A stretch of DNA of 64,000 nucleotides from Rhodopseudomonas palustris (GTDB lineage Bacteria > Pseudomonadota > Alphaproteobacteria > Rhizobiales > Xanthobacteraceae). Below, one piece after another: positions 27,288-35,771 of this stretch. The notes below the pieces were generated by a model that saw only the letters and a program-made list of their open reading frames with translations, did no database searches and had not been told where the DNA came from. Location: assembly GCF_003031265.1 (NCBI RefSeq), contig NZ_CP019966.1:3534001-3598000 (forward strand), given 5' to 3'. Both the position numbers and the translations under genes were made by a program. The stretch's first letter is position 1. Each line of letters opens with the position of its first letter.

Positions 27288-27354
27288 GCCGTTGTGCCCC
27301 CATCCGCTTCGCGAAGATTCTGCGTGCCGACTGGACAGTTGCCCCGTCCACTCA

Positions 27355-27447
27355 CCTTCGTCATGGCCGGGCTTGTCCCGGCCATCCACGTCTTCCCTGC
27401 AACGGCCGCTGCAAGGCGTGAATGCCCGGCACAAGGCCGGGCATGAC
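27355..27447. repeat. Palindromic repeat element, family A copy 2
   Basis: TCATGGCCGGGCTTGTCCCG opens and GGCACAAGGCCGGGCATGAC closes the element, with CCACGTCTT and GCAAGGCGTG in the core, matching the copy at 10626-10712. It lies between rarA and the DegQ-like gene. Confidence 0.8.
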
Positions 27448-27512
27448 GTGGGGCGAAGTCAGTGCCGGAATTCATCGGCAGAGCTCTCTGGAGGGGGTCG
27501 TGTCCCGAAGGG

Positions 27513-28904
27513 CTATCCGCCCAGGGTGACTTGGATCTGCTGGCCGCCGCGGACCAGCATGATGCGCCACAGCCGCGCCGTCTGGCCGGCGACGCGTTCA
27601 AGGTCGCTGGTCTTGGCGATGCGGGTGTTGTTGACCGCAACGATGATGTCGCCCTTCTGGAAGCCGACATTCGCCGCCGTGCTGTCTTCTGGAAGCTCGG
27701 TGACCACGACGCCTTCGACGCTCGGATCGAGCCGCATCTCATCGGCGATCGCCGGCGAGATGTTGGCGATCTTGGCGCCCTGGAACGGCGAGCGCGAGGT
27801 GATCACCAGCTCATCGCGGCCGGAGTCCGGCGCGGTCTCGAGCGGGATCGACAGCTTCACCGCCTTGCCGCTGCGCTGCACGTCGAGCTGCGCGGCACCG
27901 CCGAGCGGACGGGTGGCAAAGCGATAATCGAACGCGTTCGGATCATCGATCGCAAAACCGTCGATCGACACGATCAGGTCGGACAGCTTCAGCCCTGCCC
28001 GCTCCGCCGGGCTGCCCTTAGTGACGCTGGCGACCAGCGCTCCGCCCGGCCGCTTCAGCCCGAGGGTTTCGGCGATCTCCGGCGTCACCGCCTGCAGCCG
28101 CGCGCCGAGCCACGGCCGCTTCACGGCCTTGCCGCCGCTCTTGGCCGAGGCGACCACGACGCGCACCATGTTGGCGGGGATCGCGAAGCCGATGCCCTGC
28201 GAGCCGCCCGAGCGCGAGAAGATCGCGGTGTTGATACCAACCAGCTTGCCCGAGACATCGACCAGCGCGCCGCCGGAATTGCCGGGATTAATCGCCGCGT
28301 CAGTCTGGATGAAGAACTGATAGTCGGTGATACCGACCTGGGTCCGCGCCAGCGCCGAGACAATGCCGTGCGTCACGGTCTGACCGACGCCGAACGGGTT
28401 GCCGATCGCCAGCACCACGTCGCCGACCATCAGGTCGTCGGAGTTGGCGAAGTCGAGCGTGGCAAACTTCTCCTTGGTGTCCTTCAGCCGCAGCACCGCC
28501 AGATCGGTGCGGCTGTCCTTCAGCACGATCTCGGCCTCGAACTCGCGCTTGTCGGCGAGCGCGACCTTGACCTGATCGGCGCCCTCGATGACGTGGTTGT
28601 TGGTGACGACCAGGCCCGAGGCATCGACCATCACGCCCGAGCCGAGCGAGCGCTGGATCTGCTCCGGCTGGCCGGGCACGCCGAAGAACCGGCGGAAGAT
28701 CGGATCTTCCAGCAGCGGATTGCGGTTCTGCACCACCTTGGCGGCATAGACGTTCACGACCGCCGGCTGCACGTGCTGCACGATCGGCGCGTAGGACAGC
28801 TTCAGCTCCGCCGGCGACGACGGCACCCGCCGATCCTGCGCCGCGAGCGGCGTGGTGAGGGCGAGTGACACACAGAGGACGGCGAAGGTGCGGATCGGGT
28901 TCAT
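27513..28904 (-). CDS. Periplasmic serine protease, DegQ/DegP type
   Basis: 463 residues from ATG 28904, with signal peptide MNPIRTFAVLCVSLALTTPL. The trypsin-like domain has the full catalytic triad His104 (TNNHVIEGAD), Asp134 (SRTDLAVLRL) and Ser210 (NPGNSGGAL). Two PDZ domains follow (GGALVASVTKGSPAERAGLK and VVVTELPEDSTAANVGFQKG). It degrades or refolds misfolded envelope proteins. An in-frame ATG eight codons upstream is possible. It is read toward rarA, with a repeat between them. Confidence 0.92.
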   Translation of the reverse strand: MNPIRTFAVLCVSLALTTPLAAQDRRVPSSPAELKLSYAPIVQHVQPAVVNVYAAKVVQNRNPLLEDPIFRRFFGVPGQPEQIQRSLGSGVMVDASGLVVTNNHVIEGADQVKVALADKREFEAEIVLKDSRTDLAVLRLKDTKEKFATLDFANSDDLMVGDVVLAIGNPFGVGQTVTHGIVSALARTQVGITDYQFFIQTDAAINPGNSGGALVDVSGKLVGINTAIFSRSGGSQGIGFAIPANMVRVVVASAKSGGKAVKRPWLGARLQAVTPEIAETLGLKRPGGALVASVTKGSPAERAGLKLSDLIVSIDGFAIDDPNAFDYRFATRPLGGAAQLDVQRSGKAVKLSIPLETAPDSGRDELVITSRSPFQGAKIANISPAIADEMRLDPSVEGVVVTELPEDSTAANVGFQKGDIIVAVNNTRIAKTSDLERVAGQTARLWRIMLVRGGQQIQVTLGG

Positions 28905-28987
28905 GCGGGAATCCGTTACAGGGGGCATCGATGGCGCAGCAGATATAGTCCGCCGGCCCAGCCAGGAGAAGGAAAAGCGGCCGGCGC

Positions 28988-29377
28988 TCACGCCGGCTGA
29001 GCCTCGGCGGTTTCGGACGGCGGCTCGGCGGCGCGCGGCGCGAGCTGCTGCTGGCGGGCACGGTGTTCCTCGCCCCAGCGCTTGAGCGCGTCGATCACCG
29101 GGCGCAGCCGCTCGCCGGTCTCCGACAGCGCGTATTCCACCCGCGGCGGCACCTCGGCGAACACCTCGCGGGTGATCAGGTCGTCGTCTTCCAGGGCACG
29201 CAGCTGCTTGGTCAGCATCCGCTGGGTGATGCCCGGCATCCGCCGGCGCAGCTCCCCGAACCGCAGCCGGCCGTCCTGCAGATGGTACAGGATGACGCCC
29301 TTCCACTTGCCGTCGATCAGGTCGAGCGTCACCTCGACCGAGCAGCCCGGCGCACAGGCAAAGTTGCGACGTTTCAT
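28988..29377 (-). CDS. HxlR-family winged-helix regulator
   Basis: 129 residues from ATG 29377. The HxlR signature is complete: CSVEVTLDLIDGKWKGVILY, RFGELRRRMPGITQRMLTKQ, LEDDDLITREVF and PPRVEYALSETGERLRP. A Cys-x3-Cys pair (ACAPGC) near the N-terminus could sense quinones or electrophiles, as in YodB-type members. The last 20 residues are Ala/Glu/Pro-rich. It is divergent from a quinone-reductase-like gene and probably represses it and itself through the palindrome in between. Confidence 0.88.
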   Translation of the reverse strand: MKRRNFACAPGCSVEVTLDLIDGKWKGVILYHLQDGRLRFGELRRRMPGITQRMLTKQLRALEDDDLITREVFAEVPPRVEYALSETGERLRPVIDALKRWGEEHRARQQQLAPRAAEPPSETAEAQPA

Positions 29378-29390
29378 GCGGAGTGGCCCA

Positions 29391-29412
29391 ATAGTATCCG
29401 ATCGGTGACTAT
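29391..29412. promoter_or_regulatory. Palindromic operator between HxlR and reductase genes
   Basis: A 22-bp dyad: ATAGT, two bases, CCGATCGG, two bases, ACTAT. It starts 13 bases upstream of the HxlR start codon and sits about 85 bases before the reductase. Size, symmetry and position fit a binding site for the adjacent HxlR dimer. Confidence 0.6.
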
Positions 29413-29495
29413 ATCCCCAAAACGACAGTACTTGCAATAAAGGCCGGTGAAGGCGACCTTGCACGGCGACAAACGTCCCTGCACGGAGCCCAACC

Positions 29496-30512
29496 ATGAA
29501 AGCTGTCGGCTACACCAAGAGCCTCCCGATCGAATATCCGGAGGCGCTGCTGGATCTTGAGCTGCCCACGCCCGAGCCGGGTCCACGCGACCTGCGGGTG
29601 GCGGTGAAGGCGATCTCCGTCAATCCGGTCGACTTCAAGGTGCGCAAGCGCGCCGCCCCACCCGCTGGCGAACACAAGATCCTCGGCTACGACGCGGCGG
29701 GCGTGGTCGAGGCGGTCGGCGCCGAGGTGACGTTGTTCAAGCCGGGCGACGAGGTGTTTTACGCCGGCTCGATCCAGCGGCCCGGCACCAATGCCGAACT
29801 GCATCTGGTCGACGAGCGCATCGTCGGCCGCAAGCCGAAGACGCTGGGCTTTGCCGAGGCCGCGGCGCTGCCGCTGACCTCGATCACCGCCTGGGAATTG
29901 CTGTTCGACCGGCTCGGCGTGGTGCCGAGCAAGGCGTTCGATCCGCGCACGCTGCTGATCGTCGGCGGCGCTGGCGGCGTCGGCTCGATCCTGATCCAGC
30001 TCGCGCGGCGGCTCACCGGGCTGACCATCATCGCCACGGCGTCGCGGCCCGAAACGCAGGCATGGTGCCTCGACCTCGGCGCCCACGCGGTGATCGATCA
30101 CTCCAAGCCGATGAAGCCGCAGGTCGACGCGCTGAAGCTGCCGCCGGTCGCGCTGATCGCCAGCCTCACCGGCACTGAAGGGCACTTCGCCGGCCTGATC
30201 GATATCCTCGCGCCGCAGGGCAAGATTGGACTGATCGACGATCCGGCGGCACTGAACCCGATGCTGCTGAAGCCGAAATCAGCGTCGCTGCATTGGGAAG
30301 CGATGTTCGCCCGCTCCTCGTACCAGACCGCCGACATGATCGCGCAGCACGATTTGCTCGACGAGGTCGCCGGCCTGATCGACACCGGCGTGCTGCGGAC
30401 GACCCATCAACAGACCTTCGGCACCATCACCGCCGCCAACCTGAAACGCGCACATGCGTTGCTGGAGAGCGGCACGTCGATCGGGAAGATTGTGTTGGAG
30501 GGATGGGGTTAG
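29496..30512 (+). CDS. Zinc-independent MDR oxidoreductase (quinone reductase/alcohol dehydrogenase type)
   Basis: 338 residues from ATG 29496. Medium-chain dehydrogenase fold: ELPTPEPGPRDLRVAVKAIS, SVNPVDFKVRKR, ILGYDAAGVVEAVG, KPGDEVFYAGS, and the NADPH-binding LLIVGGAGGVGSILIQLARR. The usual zinc ligands are lacking, so a ZADH/quinone-oxidoreductase role is likely (reduction of quinones or enones with NADPH). The GTSIGKIVLEG ending is typical of the group. Control by the divergent HxlR gene is expected. Confidence 0.87.
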   Translation: MKAVGYTKSLPIEYPEALLDLELPTPEPGPRDLRVAVKAISVNPVDFKVRKRAAPPAGEHKILGYDAAGVVEAVGAEVTLFKPGDEVFYAGSIQRPGTNAELHLVDERIVGRKPKTLGFAEAAALPLTSITAWELLFDRLGVVPSKAFDPRTLLIVGGAGGVGSILIQLARRLTGLTIIATASRPETQAWCLDLGAHAVIDHSKPMKPQVDALKLPPVALIASLTGTEGHFAGLIDILAPQGKIGLIDDPAALNPMLLKPKSASLHWEAMFARSSYQTADMIAQHDLLDEVAGLIDTGVLRTTHQQTFGTITAANLKRAHALLESGTSIGKIVLEGWG

Positions 30513-30541
30513 GCGCTCTTCAACGAGCGCCGTGCCCGCGT

Positions 30542-30717
30542 CGCCCTCACCCCACCCCTCTCCCGCAAGCGGGAGAGGGAGCAGGCTGCCGATGAGGCGA
30601 CGCTGCACGGCTCATTTGATGGCGTCGTGCTAATCAACATTGTTGTTGTCCGGAGCGTCCGCCCGAGCGACGGCGGGCTCCCTCTCCCGCTTGCGGGAGA
30701 GGGTTGGGGTGAGGGCT
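30542..30717. repeat. Facing pair of inverted repeats, family C
   Basis: Two elements in opposite orientation. The left (30542-30590) reads CCTCACCCCACCCCTCTCCC then a CCCGCAAGCGGGAG hairpin; the right (30673-30717) is its reverse complement (CTCCCGCTTGCGGGAGAGGG, then GGGGTGAGGGC). Each can form a small hairpin, and the pair can form a longer one. It separates two convergent genes. Confidence 0.8.
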
Positions 30718-30744
30718 GCCGCGGGCTGTGACTCGAGAACCTAA

Positions 30745-31539
30745 CTACGCGATCGTCTGCAGCAGGCCGCCTTCGGCCCGCAGTGCGGCGCCGTTGGTGG
30801 CGGCGGACTCCTTCGAGCTCACATAGACCACCATGTTGGCGATCTCCTCGACGGTGGCGAAGCGCTGGATCAGTGAGCCGGGGCGATGCTGCTTGATGAA
30901 GTTGGCGGCGGCTTCGCTCTCCGACTGGCCGTTCTGCTTGGCAAGATCGGCCACGAAGGTCTGCACGCCCTCGCTCATCGTCGGACCGGGCATCACCGCA
31001 TTGACGGTGACCGCGGTGCCGCGGGTGAGTTCGGCGAGGCCGCGGGAGACCGAGAGCTGAGCGGTCTTGGTCATGCCGTAGTGGATCATCTCCTGCGGAA
31101 TCATCAGGGCGGATTCCGAAGCGATGAAGACGATGCGGCCCCAGTTACGCTTCAACATCGCCGGCATATAGGCCCGCGACAGTCGCACGCCGCTCATCAC
31201 GTTGACGTCGAAGAAGCGCTGCCAATCCTCATCCGGGATTTCGAAGAACGGCTTCGGCTCGAAGATGCCGGTGTTGTTGATCAGGATATCGACGTCGGGC
31301 TGGGCCGCGACCAGCTTGGCGCAGCCATCCGCGGTCGAGACGTCGGCCGCCACGCCGCTGACCTTGCCGCCCTTGGCGACCTTGGAAACTGCGGCGACCG
31401 CCGCGTCGACCTTGGCCTGGCCGCGGCCGTTGATCACCACATTGGCTCCGGTCGCGGCGAGGCCCTTGGCGATGGCGTGGCCGATGCCGGCGGTCGAACC
31501 GGTGACGAGCGCGGTCTTGCCGGAAAGATCGATGTGCAT
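30745..31539 (-). CDS. Short-chain dehydrogenase/reductase
   Basis: 264 residues of a classical SDR. Cofactor motif TGSTAGIGHAIA (residues ~14-25), NNTG in place of NNAG, catalytic Ser in IASES, and YGMTK giving the YxxxK pair. VNAVMPGPTMSEGVQTF and the ending NGAALRAEGGLLQTIA are usual for the family. NAD(P)(H)-dependent oxidoreductase; the substrate is unknown. ATG is at 31539. It stands alone between two repeat-rich gaps. Confidence 0.88.
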   Translation of the reverse strand: MHIDLSGKTALVTGSTAGIGHAIAKGLAATGANVVINGRGQAKVDAAVAAVSKVAKGGKVSGVAADVSTADGCAKLVAAQPDVDILINNTGIFEPKPFFEIPDEDWQRFFDVNVMSGVRLSRAYMPAMLKRNWGRIVFIASESALMIPQEMIHYGMTKTAQLSVSRGLAELTRGTAVTVNAVMPGPTMSEGVQTFVADLAKQNGQSESEAAANFIKQHRPGSLIQRFATVEEIANMVVYVSSKESAATNGAALRAEGGLLQTIA

Positions 31540-31640
31540 GGAGTGCTCCCGTTTTCAATCATCAACGTTGATGACGGAAGTAACGATCAGGACCGCCGAT
31601 CGCCAGCGCCAGACACGAGGACGTGCGCCCTCACCCACCA

Positions 31641-31742
31641 GCCGTCATCGCCCGCGAAGGCGGGCGACCCGATATCGCAGAGCCTTCATGCTCATCACCG
31701 GCGCTCTGGAATACTAGATCCCCGCATGGGCGGGGATGACGT
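31641..31742. repeat. Interspersed repeat, family D
   Basis: Begins CCGTCATCGCCCGCGAAGGC and ends CCCGCATGGGCGGGGATGAC, with hairpin-forming ends (CGCCCGCGAAGGCGGGCG; CCCCGCATGGGCGGGG) around TCTGGAATACTAGATC. This CGTCAT...ATGACG layout is common in this bacterial group. It fills most of the 285-base gap between the SDR gene and rplQ. Confidence 0.65.
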
Positions 31743-31767
31743 AGGGACAGAACCTTATGCCGCAACG

Positions 31768-31800
31768 AAAAAGGCGGCGCCTTGCGGCACCGCCTTTTGA
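31768..31800 (-). terminator. Intrinsic terminator after rplQ
   Basis: An 11-bp stem with one mismatch (AAGGCGGCGCC at 31771-31781; partner 31786-31796) and a 4-nt loop, followed on the minus strand by TTTTT. It ends the ribosomal block 28 bases after the rplQ stop. Confidence 0.88.
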
Positions 31801-31824
31801 AAACTCAGACTGGAAGGAAGCAGC

Positions 31825-32244
31825 TTACGCCGCTTCGGCTTCGCTGCTGTCCTGCGTCGGGCCCGAATCCTTGCCCTTGGCGTCTTCGTCGCGATCGACG
31901 AATTCGATCACCGCCATCGCGGCGTTGTCGCCGTAGCGGAAGCCGGCCTTGATGATGCGGGTGTAGCCGCCGTTGCGATCGGCGTAGCGCGGCGCCAGCA
32001 CGTCGAACAGCTTCTTGACCTGCTCGATGTCGCGCATTTCGGCGATCGCCTGGCGGCGCTTGTCGAGGCCGCCCTTCTTGCCGAGAGTGACCAGCTTCTC
32101 GACGATCGGCCGCAGTTCCTTGGCCTTCGGCAGCGTGGTGACGATCTGCTCGTGCTTGATCAGAGCGGCGCACATGTTGGCGAACATCGCCTTGCGGTGT
32201 TCGGCCGTGCGGTTGAGCTTCCGATGAACCTTGCCGTGCTTCAT
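31825..32244 (-). CDS. rplQ: 50S ribosomal protein L17
   Basis: 139 residues. Opens [20 protein letters not shown], the L17 hallmark, with [24 protein letters not shown] core and [16 protein letters not shown] near the end. The C-terminus ([20 protein letters not shown]) is a longer acidic/polar tail than the usual 120-residue form. L17 sits near the peptide exit tunnel. Last gene of the alpha operon, after rpoA, followed by a strong terminator. Confidence 0.95.
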   Translation of the reverse strand: MKHGKVHRKLNRTAEHRKAMFANMCAALIKHEQIVTTLPKAKELRPIVEKLVTLGKKGGLDKRRQAIAEMRDIEQVKKLFDVLAPRYADRNGGYTRIIKAGFRYGDNAAMAVIEFVDRDEDAKGKDSGPTQDSSEAEAA

Positions 32245-32369
32245 GTTGTCAGTCCTTCACTCGATGATACCCGACGGTTCGTCGGAGTTGCAGGCGGGCT
32301 ACCTGCGTTCGCCCTGGTGGAGCCTCACCCCTCGAGAGCGGCAGCGCCGCTCCTTCAGGCCGAGGAAGA

Positions 32370-32393
32370 GGCCTCATGGCGAACCATGAGGCC
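32370..32393 (-). other. Perfect hairpin between rpoA and rplQ
   Basis: A 10-bp perfect stem (GGCCTCATGG, 32370-32379; CCATGAGGCC, 32384-32393) with a CGAA loop on the plus strand (TTCG on the transcript), seven bases after the rpoA stop. No T run follows; it could stabilise or process the mRNA. Confidence 0.6.
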
Positions 32394-32400
32394 GAGTTGC

Positions 32401-33420
32401 TTAGTAGTGATCTTCGAAGCGCTTGGCGAGCTCGTCGATGTTCTCCGGCGGCCAGCCCGGCACTTCCATGCCGAGATGCAGGCCCATCTGCGCCAGCACT
32501 TCCTTGATCTCGTTCAGCGACTTGCGGCCGAAGTTCGGGGTGCGGAGCATTTCCGCTTCCGACTTCTGCACCAGGTCGCCGATGTAGACGATGTTGTCGT
32601 TCTTCAGGCAGTTCGCCGAACGCACCGACAGCTCGAGCTCGTCCACCTTCTTGAGGAAGGCCGGGTTGAAGGCGAGATCCGGAATGATCTCCTGAGTGAC
32701 TTCCTTGCGCGGCTCTTCGAAGTTGACGAAGACGTTGAGCTGATCCTGCAGGATGCGGGCGGCGAACGCCACCGCGTCTTCCGGCGAGATCGCGCCGTTG
32801 GTCTCGACCGTCATGGTGAGCTTGTCGTAGTCGAGGATCTGGCCCTCGCGGGTGTTCTCGACCTTGTACGACACCTTGCGGACCGGCGAGTACAGGCTGT
32901 CGACCGGGATCAGGCCGATCGGCGCGTCCTCGGGACGGTTGCGCTCGGCGGCGACGTAGCCCTTGCCGGTGTTGACGGTGAACTCCATGCGGATCTCGGC
33001 GCCGTCGTCCAGCGTGCAGAGCTGCAGGTCGGGGTTCAGCACGACGATGTCGCCGACGGTCTGGATGTCACCAGCGGTGACGACGCCCGGACCCTGCTTC
33101 TTCACGACCATCCGCTTCGGGCCTTCGCCCTGCATCTTCAGCGAGATGTCCTTGATGTTCAGCACGATGTCGGTGACGTCCTCGCGCACGCCGGCGATCG
33201 AGGAGAACTCGTGCAGAACGCCGTCGATGTGGACCGACTGCACCGCCGCGCCCTGCAGCGACGACAACAGCACGCGACGCAGCGCGTTGCCGAGCGTCTG
33301 GCCGAAGCCGCGCTCGAGCGGTTCGGCGACCAGCGTCGCGAACCGGGTGGCATCGCTCCCGGGGGTGACCTGGAGCTTGTTCGGCCGAATCAATTCCTGC
33401 CAATTTTTCTGGATCGTCAC
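32401..33420 (-). CDS. rpoA: RNA polymerase alpha subunit
   Basis: 339 residues, standard for alphaproteobacteria. The N-terminal dimerisation domain ([35 protein letters not shown]) nucleates polymerase assembly. The C-terminal domain ([38 protein letters not shown]) binds UP elements and activators. ATG is at 33420. It follows rpsK by 134 bases containing a GC hairpin. Confidence 0.97.
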   Translation of the reverse strand: MTIQKNWQELIRPNKLQVTPGSDATRFATLVAEPLERGFGQTLGNALRRVLLSSLQGAAVQSVHIDGVLHEFSSIAGVREDVTDIVLNIKDISLKMQGEGPKRMVVKKQGPGVVTAGDIQTVGDIVVLNPDLQLCTLDDGAEIRMEFTVNTGKGYVAAERNRPEDAPIGLIPVDSLYSPVRKVSYKVENTREGQILDYDKLTMTVETNGAISPEDAVAFAARILQDQLNVFVNFEEPRKEVTQEIIPDLAFNPAFLKKVDELELSVRSANCLKNDNIVYIGDLVQKSEAEMLRTPNFGRKSLNEIKEVLAQMGLHLGMEVPGWPPENIDELAKRFEDHY

Positions 33421-33520
33421 TGTGTCACCTTCCTGGCCAGGCGATCGAAGCCGGGGCCCCGGCGCATCGCTGCTAGCATTGGAAACTGCGGATCAATCCG
33501 CGGGAAACAACGAATGGAAT

Positions 33521-33546
33521 CGCCGGCGGGGTGAACACCGCCGGCG
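33521..33546 (-). other. GC hairpin between rpsK and rpoA
   Basis: CGCCGGCGG (33521-33529) pairs with CCGCCGGCG (33538-33546) around an 8-nt loop, eight bases after the rpsK stop. No T tract, so it is probably a pause, attenuation or RNA-stability element and not a full terminator. Confidence 0.5.
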
Positions 33547-33554
33547 AACAAAAC

Positions 33555-33944
33555 TCAGACGCGACGACGCTTACGCGGACGGCAACCGTTGTGCGGAATG
33601 GTGGTGACGTCGCGGATCGAGGTCACCGTGAAGCCCGCCGCCTGCAGCGCGCGCAGCGCCGACTCACGGCCCGAACCGGGGCCCGCCACCTCGACTTCGA
33701 GGGTGCGCATGCCGTGCTCCTGCGCCTTCTTGGCGACGTCCTCGGCCGCGACCTGCGCAGCGTACGGGGTCGACTTGCGCGAGCCCTTGAAACCCATCGT
33801 GCCGGCCGACGACCAGGCAATCGCATTGCCCTGCGCGTCGGTGATGGTGATGGTGGTGTTGTTGAACGACGAATTCACATGCGCGATGCCGGAAGCGATG
33901 TTCTTGCGCTCGCGACGGCGAATGCGGGTGGCGTCCTTGGCCAT
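33555..33944 (-). CDS. rpsK: 30S ribosomal protein S11
   Basis: 129 residues with the S11 core intact: [60 protein letters not shown] and the closing [19 protein letters not shown]11 lines the platform of the small subunit beside the mRNA exit. Second gene of the alpha operon, separated from rpsM by a repeat-like spacer. Confidence 0.97.
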   Translation of the reverse strand: MAKDATRIRRRERKNIASGIAHVNSSFNNTTITITDAQGNAIAWSSAGTMGFKGSRKSTPYAAQVAAEDVAKKAQEHGMRTLEVEVAGPGSGRESALRALQAAGFTVTSIRDVTTIPHNGCRPRKRRRV

Positions 33945-34000
33945 AGTCTACCTTTCTACGTGATCTCAACGCCGCCGTAACGCCAGCGGCTCCACCGAAA

Positions 34001-34070
34001 CGACGAATGGCGAACAACGAGTGGCGAATAGGGGAAGTCCCCTACTCGCCATTCGCCATTCGCAACTCGC
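34001..34070. repeat. Imperfect palindrome in the rpsM-rpsK spacer
   Basis: GGCGAATAGGGGA (34023-34035) pairs, with one mismatch, with TCCCCTACTCGCC (34038-34050). It is flanked by repeated GAATGGCGAA/ATTCGCCATTCGC arms, so the whole 70 bases can fold as one long stem. It fills almost all of the spacer; similar words occur at 46929-46987 upstream of tuf. Confidence 0.65.
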
Positions 34071-34074
34071 AAAC

Positions 34075-34443
34075 TTACTTCTTCTTGCCCGCGATCGCCT
34101 TCGCCGGACCCTTGCGGGTACGGGCGTTGGTGTGGGTGCGCTGACCGCGCACCGGCAAGCCGCGACGATGACGCAGGCCGCGATAGCAGCCGAGGTCCAT
34201 CAGACGCTTGATGTTCATGCCGGTCTCACGGCGAAGGTCACCCTCGACCAGATAGTCGCGGTCGATCACTTCGCGGATCTGCAGCACCTCGGCGTCGCTG
34301 AGCTGATTGACGCGACGATCGAGCGGGATCTTCACCTTCTCCAGGATGTCGGCCGCGTTCTTTTGGCCGATGCCATGGATGTACTGAAGCGCGATCAGCA
34401 CGCGCTTGTTGGTCGGGATATTCACGCCGGCTATACGGGCCAC
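34075..34443 (-). CDS. rpsM: 30S ribosomal protein S13
   Basis: 122 residues, starting [20 protein letters not shown] at a GTG (34443), with GGAGAGAAG a few bases upstream; this gives the family's exact length. [60 protein letters not shown] and a Lys-rich end follow. S13 forms bridges to the large subunit. First gene of the alpha operon, with its own promoter at 34591-34619. Confidence 0.96.
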
Positions 34444-34590
34444 AGACTTCTCTCCTGTCACCGACCGTAACGGGCCGGTCAATTCCTTGCTAACTCGGGC
34501 TGGCGTTCACAAACGCGAACACGACGCCGACCCCTCGCTCAGTTTTGGGGCCCGGCATCGTCTGAAACAATCCGACGGGATTTCGGGCCT

Positions 34591-34619
34591 TATTAAAGGA
34601 TTCAGTTTCGCTTCGTCAA
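34591..34619 (-). promoter_or_regulatory. Sigma70-like promoter of the rpsM (alpha) operon
   Basis: On the minus strand: TTGACG (34614-34619), a 17-base spacer, then TTAATA (34591-34596). It lies about 150 bases upstream of rpsM in an AT-rich gap after adk, so rpsM-rpsK-rpoA-rplQ can be transcribed separately from the spc genes. Confidence 0.65.
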
Positions 34620-34631
34620 CCGAATCCCAAT

Positions 34632-35771
34632 TCAAGCTCGCTTCTTCGTGACCTTTTTGGCCTTCTTGTTGCCGCGCGCCGGGGCCTTGGCAACCGCCTT
34701 GGCCTTCGAGGTCGCGGCGGCCTTTTTGGTCGCCTTCTTGCCAGCCGCCTTCTTACCGGCTGCCGGTTTGGCCGCGCCCTTGGCGGCCTTCACGACTGCC
34801 TTGGCGGCCTTTTTGCCAGCCTTTGCAACGGCTTTGGCCGCCTTCTTCAGACCGGCCTTTGCAGTCTTGCCGACCGCAGCCTTGCCTGCCTTGGAAGCGG
34901 CCGGCTTGCCGGCGGCCTTCTTGGCAACGGCGGTCTTGCCTGAAGCCTTCTTGCCAACCGTCTGTTTGGCCGACGACTTCTTGGCTGAAGGCTTCTTAGC
35001 TGAAGCCTTCTTGGCCGAATCGGGCTTCGCGCCCGACTTGGCGGCGGGCTTCGCCGCAGCCTTCTTCGGAGCCTTGGCCTTGGTTGCAGCCTTGGAACCC
35101 TTGGCCTTGGTCGCAGCCTTCTTGGCGCCGGTCTTGACCGTGCGCTTGGCGCGGGAGGCCTTGGTCACCTTCTTGGCATCCGCAGCGCGGACAGCCTCGA
35201 GCACCCGGCCGATCTCGCGGGTGACTTCGTCGATCGTCATCATGCCGTCGACGGTCAGCAGCTTGCGCTTCTCGGAGTAGTAGTCGACCAGCGGCTCGGT
35301 CTGCGCCCGATAGGCGGACAGACGCTTCGCCAGCGCTTCGGCGTTGTCGTCAGCGCGCGGCTCCTCACCGCGGGCGCGCATCTCGGCGACGCGGGTTTCG
35401 ACCCGGTCGAGCAGCGCGCCCTCATTGACCTTGAGCTCGACCACGGCGTCGAGATCGAAGCCCTTGTCCTTGAGCAGACGGTCGAGCGCCTCGGCCTGCG
35501 GCACGGTGCGCGGGAAACCGTCGAGGATGAAGCCCTGCGCGGCGTCGTCCTGATCGATTCGGTCGGAGATGATCCCGATCACCACCTCGTCCGGCACCAG
35601 ACCGCCGGCCGCCATGATGTCCTTGGCCTTGAGGCCGATCGGCGTGCCGGCCGCGACCGCGGCGCGTAGCATGTCGCCGGTGGAGAGCTGCACGATGCCG
35701 TGCCGCTCGACCAGTCGGCCCGCCTGCGTGCCCTTGCCCGCGCCTGGCGGTCCGAGGAGGATCAGTCTCAT
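34632..35771 (-). CDS. adk: Adenylate kinase with a long histone-H1-like tail
   Basis: 379 residues, far longer than the usual 180-220. Residues 1-193 are a complete short-LID adenylate kinase: [15 protein letters not shown]-loop (7-20), [23 protein letters not shown], and [16 protein letters not shown]. It converts ATP plus AMP to two ADP. Residues 194-379 are nearly all Lys, Ala, Gly, Ser, Pro and Thr in [14 protein letters not shown] repeats, like the C-terminus of histone H1. The frame is continuous, and the tail has the neighbourhood's GC-rich codon use. The ATG overlaps the secY stop by four bases. The tail is strongly basic and may bind RNA, DNA or ribosomes; that is inference. Confidence 0.93.
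   Translation of the reverse strand: MRLILLGPPGAGKGTQAGRLVERHGIVQLSTGDMLRAAVAAGTPIGLKAKDIMAAGGLVPDEVVIGIISDRIDQDDAAQGFILDGFPRTVPQAEALDRLLKDKGFDLDAVVELKVNEGALLDRVETRVAEMRARGEEPRADDNAEALAKRLSAYRAQTEPLVDYYSEKRKLLTVDGMMTIDEVTREIGRVLEAVRAADAKKVTKASRAKRTVKTGAKKAATKAKGSKAATKAKAPKKAAAKPAAKSGAKPDSAKKASAKKPSAKKSSAKQTVGKKASGKTAVAKKAAGKPAASKAGKAAVGKTAKAGLKKAAKAVAKAGKKAAKAVVKAAKGAAKPAAGKKAAGKKATKKAAATSKAKAVAKAPARGNKKAKKVTKKRA

Noticed and set aside
27288..27434. An extended N-terminus for RarA
   Set aside because: The added codons come from a palindromic repeat found elsewhere in the window; the family start fits the ATG at 27287.
26106..27446. A 446-codon plus-strand open frame opposite rarA
   Set aside because: Antisense shadow of a confidently identified AAA+ ATPase.
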